From assembly GCF_014636235.1 (NCBI RefSeq), contig NZ_BMDZ01000002.1, forward strand, positions 159,385-223,384: a DNA stretch of 64,000 bases. The letters run 5' to 3'. The translations under genes were made by a program, and so were the position numbers. The notes beneath the pieces were generated by a model, which did not search any database, was not told the DNA's origin, and was given only the letters and a program-made list of their open reading frames with translations. The DNA is from Tistrella bauzanensis. GTDB taxonomy: Bacteria > Pseudomonadota > Alphaproteobacteria > Tistrellales > Tistrellaceae. This document shows, piece after piece, positions 1 to 8,389 of this stretch (its first letter is position 1; every line of letters starts with the position of its first letter).

Positions 1-49
1 GGCGGGCATGGCGCTGTCCGCGGCCGGCGTCAGGCTGGGGCGGCGTTGA
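1..49 (+). CDS. Possible 3' end of an upstream gene (partial)
   Basis: One plus-strand frame is open from the window edge to a TGA at 47-49, giving about 15 residues ending in Leu-Gly-Arg-Arg. It stops 7 bases before the convergent minus-strand gene ends at 56, which is tidy spacing for two converging genes. The piece is too short to show a family, and another frame is also open here, so this is only a plausible gene tail. Confidence 0.25.
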   Translation, partial: AGMALSAAGVRLGRR

Positions 50-55
50 CGCGGA

Positions 56-337
56 TCAGCCCATCCGGGGAATGGTGAACAGCGGGTCAGTGCTCAGGGT
101 CAGCGGCTCGGTGATCAGATCGGCCAGGGCCAGCACCCACGCCCGGTCGAGAACCAGCCGGCCGCCCCGGTCGTGCAGAACACCGGCATCGATGAGGGCC
201 GCGATGGTGGCCGCGGGGTCAATCCCGGCCCGAGGCGCCGCCCCGGCGGCACCAGCCGCCCCTGTATGGCGCAGAAGGTCGAGCGCGCCGGGCAGGCCCA
301 GCGCCGCAAATGCAGCCGATGCGTCATGCGTCGCCAT
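56..337 (-). CDS. Small hypothetical protein (93 aa)
   Basis: I do not recognise this protein. The ATG at 337 is preferred over upstream starts because a strong GGGAGGAGAGG ribosome site lies just before it and it falls after the end of the upstream methyltransferase gene (stop at 369). The product starts MATHDASAAF, has an Ala/Gly-rich middle and a C-terminal half that looks like a small winged-helix-like alpha/beta segment, with no signal peptide or membrane span. It follows two RNA methyltransferase genes on the same strand with a gap of about 30 bases, so it is probably cotranscribed with them. Confidence 0.5.
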   Translation of the reverse strand: MATHDASAAFAALGLPGALDLLRHTGAAGAAGAAPRAGIDPAATIAALIDAGVLHDRGGRLVLDRAWVLALADLITEPLTLSTDPLFTIPRMG

Positions 338-368
338 CCTCTCCTCCCTCTCAAGCCCCGCCTTCTGG

Positions 369-1196
369 TCAAGCCTCGCGCAGCGGATGACGGCCGCGAA
401 CCACCTCATAGAGCATGATACCGGTCGACACCGCCAGGTTCAGGCTGTCGGCCCGGCCCAGCATCGGGATCTTCACGGTCTGGTCGCAGGCCGCGACCAT
501 CTCGGGCGGCAGGCCGGATTGTTCATTGCCCATCATCACCAGCATAGGCGGGCGATAATCCACCGTCCGGTAATCGACCGCCGCAGTCAGCGCCGTGCCG
601 ACCACCCGACCGGTCCAGTCCCGCCGCCAATCGAGAAAGCCGGCCTTCGTTGTCCGCACGATCCGGTTCACGAACAGCGATCCCATGGTGGCACGTACGG
701 CCTCCACCGACCAGGGGTCGCAGGTGTCGCCCACCAGAACGACGCCATCGCCGCCCACCGCGTCGAGCGTGCGCAGGACCGTCCCCAGATTGCCAGGATC
801 CTTGATGCCCTCCAGCACCACCCACAGCGCGCCGGGGGCCGGTGTCACCGCATCCAGGCCGTGATCACGCCTGTGGAAGGCGCCGATCACGGTTTGCGGA
901 TTGTCGCGCCGGGCGATCTTAATCATCACCTCCGGCGTCACCTCCAGCGCCCGGGCGCCGGTGCCGGCAATCAGCCGGGCCAGCCTGCGCCCCGGCGGCA
1001 GGTCGCGCAGCCGCTCGACGAAGACCAGTTCGTCCAGGTGGAAGCCCAGTTCCACCCCTTCGATCACCGCTCGCAACCCTTCCACCAGGAACAGGCCGCT
1101 CGCCTCGCGGTTCTTCTTCAGATGCAGGCCGGCCAGCCGCTTCACCGCCGGATTGGACAGGCTGCTGACCGGTTTCGCGTCGAAGCTGTCGGACAT
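369..1196 (-). CDS. TrmH/SpoU-family RNA 2'-O-methyltransferase
   Basis: The 275-residue product is a SPOUT-class RNA ribose methyltransferase using S-adenosylmethionine. The N-terminal part (about residues 1-100) is the small substrate-binding domain, with the family opening SSLSNPAVKRLAGLHLKKNR. The knotted catalytic domain shows the three family motifs: GIKDPGNLGTVLRTLDAVG, then VGDTCDPWSVEAVRATMGS, then the SAM-binding knot with MGNEQSGLP and SLNLAVSTGIMLYE. The start at 1196 is chosen because it lies one base after the stop of the upstream methyltransferase gene (TGA-C-ATG), so the two are translationally coupled; a longer reading would run back into that gene. The exact RNA target cannot be read from sequence (23S rRNA G2251-type or tRNA). 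Confidence 0.88.
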   Translation of the reverse strand: MSDSFDAKPVSSLSNPAVKRLAGLHLKKNREASGLFLVEGLRAVIEGVELGFHLDELVFVERLRDLPPGRRLARLIAGTGARALEVTPEVMIKIARRDNPQTVIGAFHRRDHGLDAVTPAPGALWVVLEGIKDPGNLGTVLRTLDAVGGDGVVLVGDTCDPWSVEAVRATMGSLFVNRIVRTTKAGFLDWRRDWTGRVVGTALTAAVDYRTVDYRPPMLVMMGNEQSGLPPEMVAACDQTVKIPMLGRADSLNLAVSTGIMLYEVVRGRHPLREA

Positions 1197-1197
1197 G

Positions 1198-2211
1198 TCA
1201 GGCACCTCGCGCAGGGTCGGGTGATGCGGCGGCAATCGCTGGATCGGTCGCCAGCGCCCGATCCGACATCCAGCGGGCAAACAGGGCGGTGGGCAGCACC
1301 CGGCCGGCCGATAATTCGGCGGTGGCGATCTCGCCACAAAACACCCTGCCCCCCAGCCGCGCCATATGCTCGCCCATCAGCCCGGCCAGGGCTGCGGAAG
1401 ACAGACGGGTGGCATAGGCAGTCAGGATCACGAACAGGGCGTCGGGTGCCGTCACTGCCGCGACATCGGCCAGGATCGGCGGCAGGTCGTCGAACAGTTT
1501 CCACACCTCGCCCTTGGGACCGCGGCCGAATTTGGGCGGATCCAGCAGGATCGCGTCATAACGGTTGCCGCGCCGCACCTCCCGGGCCAGAAATTTCCGC
1601 GCATCTTCCACCAGCCAGCGCACCGGCAGGTGATCGAGGCCCGCCGCCGACTGGTTTTCGCGTGCCTGCATCACCGCCTTCTTCGAGGCATCGACATGCA
1701 CCACCTCGGCACCGGCAGCCGCGGCGACCAGCGATGCCACACCGGTATAGCCGAACAGGTTCAGCAGCCGCGGCGGCGGCCCGCCCTCGGCCACCCGCGC
1801 CTTCAATCGCGGCAGCATCCAGCCCCATTGCGTCGCCTGCTCCGGAAAGAAGCCCAGATGCCGGAACGGCGTGAACCGGCCCAGGAAGCCGACCCCCTGA
1901 AAGCGCATCGGCCAGGTCTCGGGCATGTCGCGGCGGGCGAAATCCCAGCGGCCGCCATCGTCGTCGGATGCCTTGTCGGCATCGAACATCGCATCGGCAC
2001 GGTCCCATTCGGCTGCGGTCAGTGCCGGCGACCACATCGCCTGTGGCTCGGGCCGGATCACGGTCATCCGGCCGGCACGCTCCAGCTTGCGACCATGGCC
2101 GCTGTCGAGCAGCGCGTAATCGCCCCAGCCCTCGGTGATCATCAGCTCGGGAACGGGCCAGATGGCGCGATGGCTGGGCGTGTTGGGCGGGGTGGTGGAT
2201 CTGGTGGTCAA
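1198..2211 (-). CDS. Class I SAM-dependent RNA methyltransferase (RlmI-like)
   Basis: The 337-residue protein has the Rossmann methyltransferase core: motif I LLNLFGYTGVASLVAAAAGA, an acidic motif II around VVHVDASKKAV, and motif IV LLDPPKFGRGPKGE, the DPPK-type signature of the RlmI/RlmK large-subunit methyltransferase group. The N-terminal part (GWGDYALLDSGHGRKLER) matches the short beta domain that precedes the catalytic domain in this group. The listed start is a TTG at 2211 with a GGAG about 14 bases upstream; an internal ATG at 2142 would cut into the conserved N-terminal region, so the TTG is preferred. It is coupled to the TrmH-type gene downstream. Cytoplasmic; the modified base is not known. 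Confidence 0.82.
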   Translation of the reverse strand: MTTRSTTPPNTPSHRAIWPVPELMITEGWGDYALLDSGHGRKLERAGRMTVIRPEPQAMWSPALTAAEWDRADAMFDADKASDDDGGRWDFARRDMPETWPMRFQGVGFLGRFTPFRHLGFFPEQATQWGWMLPRLKARVAEGGPPPRLLNLFGYTGVASLVAAAAGAEVVHVDASKKAVMQARENQSAAGLDHLPVRWLVEDARKFLAREVRRGNRYDAILLDPPKFGRGPKGEVWKLFDDLPPILADVAAVTAPDALFVILTAYATRLSSAALAGLMGEHMARLGGRVFCGEIATAELSAGRVLPTALFARWMSDRALATDPAIAAASPDPARGA

Positions 2212-2244
2212 GGTACCGACAAGGCTCCGGAGGCGGCAAAGGGG

Positions 2245-2352
2245 TTAGAGCAGATCCCGATCAGGTGGTTCCACCTGATCGGGTGAAGATGCTCGATAAA
2301 CGAATAACTTAGAGCGATTTCCGTGAACCAGATGACGCGACAATGGCTCTAG
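2245..2352. repeat. Palindromic intergenic repeat element with 13-bp perfect inverted repeat
   Basis: The interval between the methyltransferase gene and the motor operon holds a block bounded by TTAGAGC (2245-2251) and GGCTCTAG (2345-2352). Inside is a perfect inverted repeat, CCCGATCAGGTGG (2256-2268) and CCACCTGATCGGG (2271-2283), with a two-base loop. A second internal TTAGAGC lies near 2309. This layout resembles the short dispersed AGAGC-bounded repeats common in alphaproteobacterial intergenic DNA. It may also act as a bidirectional terminator. Only one copy is seen in this window, so the dispersed nature is inferred. Confidence 0.55.
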
Positions 2353-2452
2353 CTGCCGGATGGCGATCGATGCAGCGGCCGGCATCCTAGCCGAATGCAC
2401 CGCCACCGCAAGGCCATGGCCGCACCGGCCTGCCACGGCCGGGGCGCACCGA

Positions 2453-5400
2453 TCAGTTGATCGTGCTCAGGCGCTGGGTCGCGACCTGCTGGCGATAGGC
2501 GGCCAGGAAGCTCTCATAACTGCCAATCTGGCCCAGCGCCGACCTGAAATCGGCGCTTTCCGGCCGGGCAATCGGGTCGGTGACGAAGCGGAAGGCGCCG
2601 GCAACGGCGGTATTGGACATGCGCTCCCCCATCTGGCGGCGCAGATCGCGGCGCAGCGCGTCGTTTCCGGCCAGCACCGCCGCGATCGCGGCCTTCAGGG
2701 TTTCACGTGCGGCCACGTCGTCGACCCGGGCCGCCGGATTGGCGATCAGCGGCTCGATGACCCGGCGATAGGCGTCGGCGGCGGCGGCCCAGTTCTCCTG
2801 GGTCCAGGCGAACTCGGCGCGCAGCCGTCGTGCTTCGGCGCCATCATCGCCCTGTATCGCCGCGCGCGCGCCATCGAATTCACCCAGATCTGCCAGGGCA
2901 CGCGCTTCAAGGCGCTGGCGCTGGTTGATAAGGGCCGGGGTCATCTCGGCGGTGACACTGTCCTGAAGGGCCTGACGGGCACCGGCCGGGTCGCCATCAA
3001 GCAGCCGGATCAGCGCCAGACGCGCACCGACCCGCGAGCGATCGGCGCCGCTCAGACGGAAGGCGACCTGATGGCGCAGCAGTTCGGACGCCTCATCCAG
3101 CAGATCCACGGCCGCCAGCTTGTCGGCCATGATCCGGATCATTTCGTCGCCGCGCTCCCCAACCGGGGTCAGTTCGCGATAGTCATAGAACAGCGCCAGG
3201 GCATCGAGCGGCGCCAGCTTCGATGATCCGCCCTCAACGAACAGCCACACGAAGGTATCGCTCATGCGTCTGGCCAGTTCCGCCGATTGCGGCGCGTCCG
3301 GATAATAGGTCACCGCCTCTTTCCAGGCGCCGAGCGCGCCGTGATAGTTGCCGGCCTTCTCGCGCATCTCGCCCAGAATCTTGAGCATGTTCATCTCGAT
3401 CTGGTCGCCACGCCAGTCGAAACGCAGCTTGTCGATCGCCGCCGCGCCATCGGCCGGCTTCATGCTGCCGGTCTCGACCGCCGTCTCGATCTGCGCCAGC
3501 CTCGCCAGCACCGAAACCTTGCGGTCGACACCGGCATCTGCGATCGCCCGCCAACGGTCGATCGCAATATCCGCATTGCCCTCCACCTTGTCGGCCAGCG
3601 CCGACAGATATTCGACCATCGCCGCCTGTTTGGGATCGAGGCTCATCTGCGTCAGGTTGTCGATCATGGCGCGCCCGGCTTCCAGGCGGCCACTCGCCAG
3701 GGTGGAATGGCCGATGCTGATCAGCATCTGCGCCCGCAGCGGTGTCGGGAAATCGATCGGCACATTGACGCCGCCTGAGGCGAATTCTCCCACGACGTTG
3801 TGACGTTCGCGGCCCGCGGCCACCGCGGCCCGCCACAGCGCATAGGCCGGATCCTGATCGAAACGCGCGTCGTTGAACGCGGTTTCAGCCTGATCGTAAT
3901 GGCCCTGCATATAGGCCGCGGCCCCGGTCAGCGCCACGACGTCGACCCGGTCGGCGATCGCCGGTTCGCGAGACATCGCGGTTTCGACCACGCCCATCGC
4001 CTCGGCCGCGAAACCATTGGCCAGCAGAAACCGCGCCAGCGTCAGCCGCGGCCCGGTGCGCAGGGGTGGCGCCACCGACACGACCGCCTGCTGCAAAGCC
4101 TGCCGGGTTTCCGCGATCAGTTCGGGCGAGCGGACCCAGCGGGCGAAATCGAACGGGTCACGGCCGCCGATGGCCATTTCGGTCAGCAGACGGGTTGCCT
4201 CGGTCTCGGCCAGCACCGGTGCCAATGGCGATGGCGGCAGAGCCGCGGGCGCCAGCGCATCGGCGGAAATCGCCAGACCGCCGCCGCCGCCGATTTCCAC
4301 GCCACCGCGACGACTGGCCACCGGCAGGGCATCGGGGCGGGGGCGGATCGCCACCCCTTGAGCGGTTTCCAGCAGGTCGAACGGCACGAACTGCCGGCCG
4401 GGAACGACGCCCCGCGACGAGCCACGGATCGGTACCACGATCATCCGGATGCCGGATATGGGGTCGATGGCATTGATGGCGGCGGCGCCGTCACTGCCCT
4501 CGATGACCAGCCCGCCCGATGCGCCGCCGGTCATGATCAGCGGCTGGTCGGGCAATGGTGCATCTTCCAGCAGCCGGACGCGCCAGGTGTTCTCATCGCG
4601 CCGCACATGCGGCCGCAGGCCCGGCCGGGTGTCCAGCCGCAGCAGCAGCGACCGGTCGGGATTGTCGACCACCATCACCCGCTGGATCTGCCCGGCCGAT
4701 CCGCCGGTCAGATCGGCGGTGGCGACATTGGCCGGCCGGTCGAAGGCGATCCAGGTGACATCGCCCCAATGGAACACCGCCGCCGCCGGCGCCGTGCCGG
4801 CCCAGGCGAAATCGATCAGCACGCCGCGATCGGTGGGGCTGGTGGTGATGGTGACACCGGTGCTTTCGTCGCCGCCGCCATCGCCCGCCACCTGACCAGG
4901 AACATAGGGGCCAGGAACGGTGGAGCCAGGAACGGGGGGCTCGGAGGCAGGGGAACCGGATGCGGGCGGTGGTGCCGCCGGCGGCACCGGCGGTGGCAGA
5001 TCCAGCGGCTGGGCGGGGCCACCGGGCGTGGTCGCGATCTGAACGGGTGGCGCCGGCTCGGCCGGCAAGGGCTCAGGCGCCGCCTGCGCCGGCCGGCCCA
5101 CCAGTTGCGCCAGATCGGCGATCGGCGCCTGCCCTGCCGCCCGTGCGGCCGCATCGGCCGGTTCGTAGATGTCGATCACCACCCGGTTGCCGACGTAGAA
5201 ATGCCTGATGCGGGCATCCGCCTTCACCGTGAAGCCGGCGGCGGTGCGATTATCCCCGGTCTCGACGGCGGCCGCGGCGACGTAACGGCCCAACCGCACC
5301 GGCACGTTGCTGACATCGATGGTCACCGGCTGGTCGAAGCGGATGGTCAGGGCATTGCCATCGACATTCACCTCATAGCCGACCCGGCCGGTCCAGTCGA

Positions 5401-5653
5401 AGACGATGCGGCCAAAGGTGGGGTGCAGCCCGGTCCGCACCCGGATATCCGGCAGGGACCGCACTGTCTGCGCCGGCGGGGCTTGATCTCCCTGAAGCTG
5501 CCCGCCCTGGGCCTGTGGTGTCAATGTCTGCTGGGCGTCGGCCCGCGGCATCAGGCCGACCGACAGCAGGATGGTGGCGGAAAAGGCCATCACCAGCCAG
5601 GCCGCGGATCTCCGCCGCACCTCTTGCCTGCCGCCTCCCTTCAGATCACTCAC
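2453..5653 (-). CDS. Large secreted TPR protein of the motor operon (1066 aa)
   Basis: This is an exported protein with an N-terminal signal (hydrophobic stretch AWLVMAFSATILLSVGLM, cleavage likely after ARADA near residue 40). Residues about 70-165 form a beta-rich AMIN-like region (RTGLHPTFGRIVFDW, then HFYVGNRVVIDIYEP), a fold that binds cell wall in other periplasmic proteins. A Pro-rich linker follows (about 190-250), then a second beta region. From about residue 520 on there are helical tetratricopeptide-type repeats with the usual Ala/Leu spacing (for example AAYMQGHYDQAETAFNDARF). The ATG overlaps the stop of the MotB-like gene by four bases (ATGA), so the two are coupled, which ties it to the flagellar motor. 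A periplasmic stator scaffold, analogous to proteins such as MotY/FlgT in other bacteria, is my inference; no family name can be assigned. Confidence 0.7.
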   Translation of the reverse strand: MSDLKGGGRQEVRRRSAAWLVMAFSATILLSVGLMPRADAQQTLTPQAQGGQLQGDQAPPAQTVRSLPDIRVRTGLHPTFGRIVFDWTGRVGYEVNVDGNALTIRFDQPVTIDVSNVPVRLGRYVAAAAVETGDNRTAAGFTVKADARIRHFYVGNRVVIDIYEPADAAARAAGQAPIADLAQLVGRPAQAAPEPLPAEPAPPVQIATTPGGPAQPLDLPPPVPPAAPPPASGSPASEPPVPGSTVPGPYVPGQVAGDGGGDESTGVTITTSPTDRGVLIDFAWAGTAPAAAVFHWGDVTWIAFDRPANVATADLTGGSAGQIQRVMVVDNPDRSLLLRLDTRPGLRPHVRRDENTWRVRLLEDAPLPDQPLIMTGGASGGLVIEGSDGAAAINAIDPISGIRMIVVPIRGSSRGVVPGRQFVPFDLLETAQGVAIRPRPDALPVASRRGGVEIGGGGGLAISADALAPAALPPSPLAPVLAETEATRLLTEMAIGGRDPFDFARWVRSPELIAETRQALQQAVVSVAPPLRTGPRLTLARFLLANGFAAEAMGVVETAMSREPAIADRVDVVALTGAAAYMQGHYDQAETAFNDARFDQDPAYALWRAAVAAGRERHNVVGEFASGGVNVPIDFPTPLRAQMLISIGHSTLASGRLEAGRAMIDNLTQMSLDPKQAAMVEYLSALADKVEGNADIAIDRWRAIADAGVDRKVSVLARLAQIETAVETGSMKPADGAAAIDKLRFDWRGDQIEMNMLKILGEMREKAGNYHGALGAWKEAVTYYPDAPQSAELARRMSDTFVWLFVEGGSSKLAPLDALALFYDYRELTPVGERGDEMIRIMADKLAAVDLLDEASELLRHQVAFRLSGADRSRVGARLALIRLLDGDPAGARQALQDSVTAEMTPALINQRQRLEARALADLGEFDGARAAIQGDDGAEARRLRAEFAWTQENWAAAADAYRRVIEPLIANPAARVDDVAARETLKAAIAAVLAGNDALRRDLRRQMGERMSNTAVAGAFRFVTDPIARPESADFRSALGQIGSYESFLAAYRQQVATQRLSTIN

Positions 5654-6432
5654 GATCCGAAGCCCTCCGCTTCCGGCTCATCGATCACCACGTCCACGCG
5701 GCGGCTTCTTGCGTAACGCTGGTCGCGCGGCAGCCGGATATCCACATCGTCGAACCGCGACGACCCGTGACCATAGGTCGCTATGGTCCTCGTGTAGCCG
5801 CTCTGGCGCAAGACCCGTGCGACAGTGGCGGCACGATCGATCGACAACTCCCAGTTCGACGGATAGCGGTCGGTCTCGATCCGCACCGGATCGGTATGTC
5901 CTTCCACCGTGATCCGGTTGGCGAAAACCGACAGGCTCTCGCCCAGAAGGATCAGGCTGCGGCGCCCGGCCGGCAACAGCGCGGCACTGCCTGGCGCGAA
6001 CAGGGTGTCGGCCGGCAGCGACAGCGTCACCCGGCCATTGGCGTGGACCAGTTCCAGATCGTTGATCTTCTCAGGCGCCGGCAACTGGGCGAGCTTGGCG
6101 CCGATGATCCGGCGCAGATAATCCAGGTCGACGGCACGCGGGATCAGCACGCTCGGCATGTCGACGGATGCCGATGGCTGCGGGGCCGGCACAGACTGGG
6201 TCAGGTTCAAGCGTGCGCCGAGTGAATTGGCCACCTCGCGGAACCGGTCATCCTGGAGCGACGACATGGCGAACAGCATGACGAAGAAGGTCAGCAGCAG
6301 CGACACCAGATCGGCGAAGGTGTACATCCAGTCCGCTTTTGCCGGCGCGCCGTGGATCGGGGCGTCGTCATCATCCTCGATGGGAGGGGCGTCGATCGGG
6401 CGGGCGGGCGTCATGCGCTGCGGCTGCTTCAT
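5650..6432 (-). CDS. motB: MotB-like stator protein with OmpA peptidoglycan-binding domain
   Basis: The 260-residue protein has one membrane helix near residues 38-58 (TFADLVSLLLTFFVMLFAM). Asp41 in this helix aligns with the proton-binding Asp of MotB (YADF in E. coli), so it has the residue needed for an active stator. The C-terminal half (about 130-250) is an OmpA-like domain, with FAPGSAALLPAGRRSLILL, EGHTDPVRIETDRYPSNWEL, and NxxLSxxRA-like and RRVDVVI segments. It would sit in the inner membrane and anchor to peptidoglycan, coupling ion flow to rotation with a MotA partner. No MotA gene is in the window. It overlaps both neighbours by ATGA, so it is the middle of a tight operon. It could also be a motor accessory rather than the main MotB. 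Confidence 0.75.
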   Translation of the reverse strand: MKQPQRMTPARPIDAPPIEDDDDAPIHGAPAKADWMYTFADLVSLLLTFFVMLFAMSSLQDDRFREVANSLGARLNLTQSVPAPQPSASVDMPSVLIPRAVDLDYLRRIIGAKLAQLPAPEKINDLELVHANGRVTLSLPADTLFAPGSAALLPAGRRSLILLGESLSVFANRITVEGHTDPVRIETDRYPSNWELSIDRAATVARVLRQSGYTRTIATYGHGSSRFDDVDIRLPRDQRYARSRRVDVVIDEPEAEGFGS

Positions 6433-7103
6433 CGGCCGCGACCGGCGTCAATCGGGACCGTACCGATCTGCGGCGGGCTGCCCATGCGGAATTCAATCAC
6501 CAGATCGTTGCCGGACTGGTCGCCGATGCCGGTTGCTATCAATCGCTCAGGCACGCCATGCGACACCACGGTCCGCGCCAGAACACCGGCGCGCAGAATG
6601 CCCATCCGCTCCTCGCCATCACTGGGCCCGCCGCCAAGGCCGATGCTGAACACCACCTCGCGGACCTCGGTCCCGCGTGTCACCAGCAGATCGGACACCC
6701 GGTCGAGCAGGCCGGTCACCTGCGGCAGCACCCGGGGTTCCCCTTCATAGAACACGTCGGCCATCGGCACGCGCACCTGAAGCACGTTGCCGTTGTCGAA
6801 AGACTGCACCCGCGCATGGGGGATCGCCGCCTGAAGCAGTTCGAACAGGGCATTCTGGAACGCTTCGGAAATGCTGCCCGGACCATACAGGATGGCCAGC
6901 GATTCAATCCGGCCTTCCGACTGGGTTTCCGTCGCGAAGGTGGATTGAAGGCTGTCGACGGTTGCCTTCACCCGATGGTCGCTGACATGGGAAATCACGT
7001 TCAGCATGATGAAGAACGACAACAGAATGAGGTAAAGCCCCAGATAAAGGGCGACGTTCGTGTCCGCATGCTTGCGCACCGGATGACGTCCCTCGTCCTG
7101 CAT
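6429..7103 (-). CDS. Degenerate MotB-like membrane protein lacking the proton-binding Asp
   Basis: The 224-residue product has the same plan as the following MotB-like gene: a short basic N terminus, one membrane helix (residues about 17-38, VALYLGLYLILLSFFIML) and a periplasmic region that ends in a weak OmpA-like segment (REVVFSIGLG, then VPERLIATGIGD). Aligning the helix with the downstream protein places a Gly (residue 22) where MotB has its essential Asp. It is therefore unlikely to conduct protons by itself. The start is supported by GAGGGAG before ATG 7103. It overlaps the downstream motB-like gene by four bases and lies 98 bases after cheZ. A structural or regulatory stator partner is inferred; a MotB pseudoparalogue is the alternative. 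Confidence 0.65.
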   Translation of the reverse strand: MQDEGRHPVRKHADTNVALYLGLYLILLSFFIMLNVISHVSDHRVKATVDSLQSTFATETQSEGRIESLAILYGPGSISEAFQNALFELLQAAIPHARVQSFDNGNVLQVRVPMADVFYEGEPRVLPQVTGLLDRVSDLLVTRGTEVREVVFSIGLGGGPSDGEERMGILRAGVLARTVVSHGVPERLIATGIGDQSGNDLVIEFRMGSPPQIGTVPIDAGRGR

Positions 7104-7201
7104 GGTGGCGCTCCCTCAGGCTGCGGTGGACAGATCCGGGCCGGCTGGCGGCCAGATGGCCGCGCGCCGGCATGTCCGGACAGTCTCAGTCGAAACAGGG
7201 C

Positions 7202-7867
7202 TCAGTCGAACAGGGCGTCGATATCCTCCTGGCGGATCGCATCGTCGTTCGAGGCCGGCCCCTCAAGGGTCTGGTCGTCATCGACGCGGGCCACGACATC
7301 CTTCCAGCTCTTGTGAGTCGGATCGTCGGACGCCTTGCCCGATGCCTGATCGACATCGCCGAAGATCGAGATCATCGCGTCGATCTTGACCTCGATATAC
7401 TTCAAGGTCTTGACCACCTTGCCGATCCGCTGACCGGTGACGTCCTGGAAGTTGCACGCCTCGTAGATCCGGGTCACCTGATCGCGCATGCGGTCCGGCG
7501 CCTCGCCATGCAGGCCGTCGAGCGACGCTTCAATGGTCTCGACCGCGTCGAGGATGTTGCTGGTCGCGACCTCGGTGGCACCGATGATCGCGTCCAGCTC
7601 GTCGGTCGCCGACGGAATATGATCGGTGCGGATCTCGTGCGGGCTGAGTTCGGCAATCTCGGCCTTCGCGCGCTGGATATAAGTAGCAAGCTCGTTGAGC
7701 TCGCCATAGAGCTGCAATTCCTGGACGGTGATATCACCGTCCATAGTGCCAAGCAGCGCCTCGACCACCTCAGTCACCTCGGACAGGCGGACGTTGTCGC
7801 CCCGCTCGGCGCGCAACAGGTCGATACGCTGTTGCAGATCGGCACGCAGATTGCCTTTGACGTTCAT
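7202..7867 (-). CDS. cheZ: CheZ, CheY-phosphate phosphatase
   Basis: CheZ switches off chemotaxis output by dephosphorylating CheY-P. The 221-residue protein is mostly helical and carries the phosphatase motif ACNFQDVTGQRIGKVVKTL, with Asp142 and Gln146 at the positions of the catalytic Asp143 and Gln147 of E. coli CheZ. The C-terminal tail QEDIDALFD is separated by a low-complexity linker, as expected of the CheY-tethering peptide. The ATG at 7867 is chosen because it gives the family-type N terminus and has GGGAG upstream. It lies just downstream of cheY in the same operon. CheZ is not universal in alphaproteobacteria; its placement with the switch and stator genes fits a polar motor. Confidence 0.9.
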   Translation of the reverse strand: MNVKGNLRADLQQRIDLLRAERGDNVRLSEVTEVVEALLGTMDGDITVQELQLYGELNELATYIQRAKAEIAELSPHEIRTDHIPSATDELDAIIGATEVATSNILDAVETIEASLDGLHGEAPDRMRDQVTRIYEACNFQDVTGQRIGKVVKTLKYIEVKIDAMISIFGDVDQASGKASDDPTHKSWKDVVARVDDDQTLEGPASNDDAIRQEDIDALFD

Positions 7868-7979
7868 CGCACGATGCTCCCGATGAGCCCGCGAAGGGCC
7901 GGCGGCGCCGGGATGCCAGCGGGGCGGTTCAAGCCGCACCCGGCACGATCCGGAGAGGTTGATACAGAAAACCGCGACG

Positions 7980-8366
7980 TCAGAAGGGACCGAGCACGCT
8001 CGTCAGCTTCATCTTCAAAGTCTCGGCATTGAACGGCTTGACGATATAGTTGTTCACACCCGCCTCCTTCGCCGCCAGCACGTTCTCGGTCTTGCTTTCG
8101 GCGGTAATCATGATGAAGGGGGTATCCTTCAACTTTACGTCCTTGCGCACTTCCTTCAGAAGCTGAAGCCCGGTCATCGGCTCCATATTCCAGTCGGAAA
8201 TCACCAGACCATACTTCTTCTCGCGCAGCTTGCGCAGCGCCATGCCACCATCCGTCGCCTCGTCAACATTGTTGAACTCAAGCTGCTTCAGCAGGTTACG
8301 GATGATCCGAAGCATCGTCTTGTAGTCGTCGACGATCAGGATCGGCATGTTGAGGTCGACACTCAT
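7980..8366 (-). CDS. cheY: CheY response regulator
   Basis: This is a 128-residue single-domain receiver. The acidic pocket is Asp13/Asp14 (ILIVDD), the phosphorylated residue is Asp58 (VISDWNM), and the signalling residues Thr88 (MITAES), Tyr107 and Lys110 (YIVKPF) are all in place. The sequence is close to classical CheY, so it should bind the FliM N-terminal peptide when phosphorylated. It lies between the MotE-like gene and cheZ, all on one strand; the che receptor-kinase genes are elsewhere. No defects are seen. Confidence 0.95.
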   Translation of the reverse strand: MSVDLNMPILIVDDYKTMLRIIRNLLKQLEFNNVDEATDGGMALRKLREKKYGLVISDWNMEPMTGLQLLKEVRKDVKLKDTPFIMITAESKTENVLAAKEAGVNNYIVKPFNAETLKMKLTSVLGPF

Positions 8367-8389
8367 AGGGGTCCCACTCCGTTGGTTCT

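Noticed and set aside
4950..5010. GC-rich repeats in the TPR gene as a possible mobile element scar
   Set aside because: They encode a Pro-rich linker in frame and are ordinary low-complexity coding sequence.
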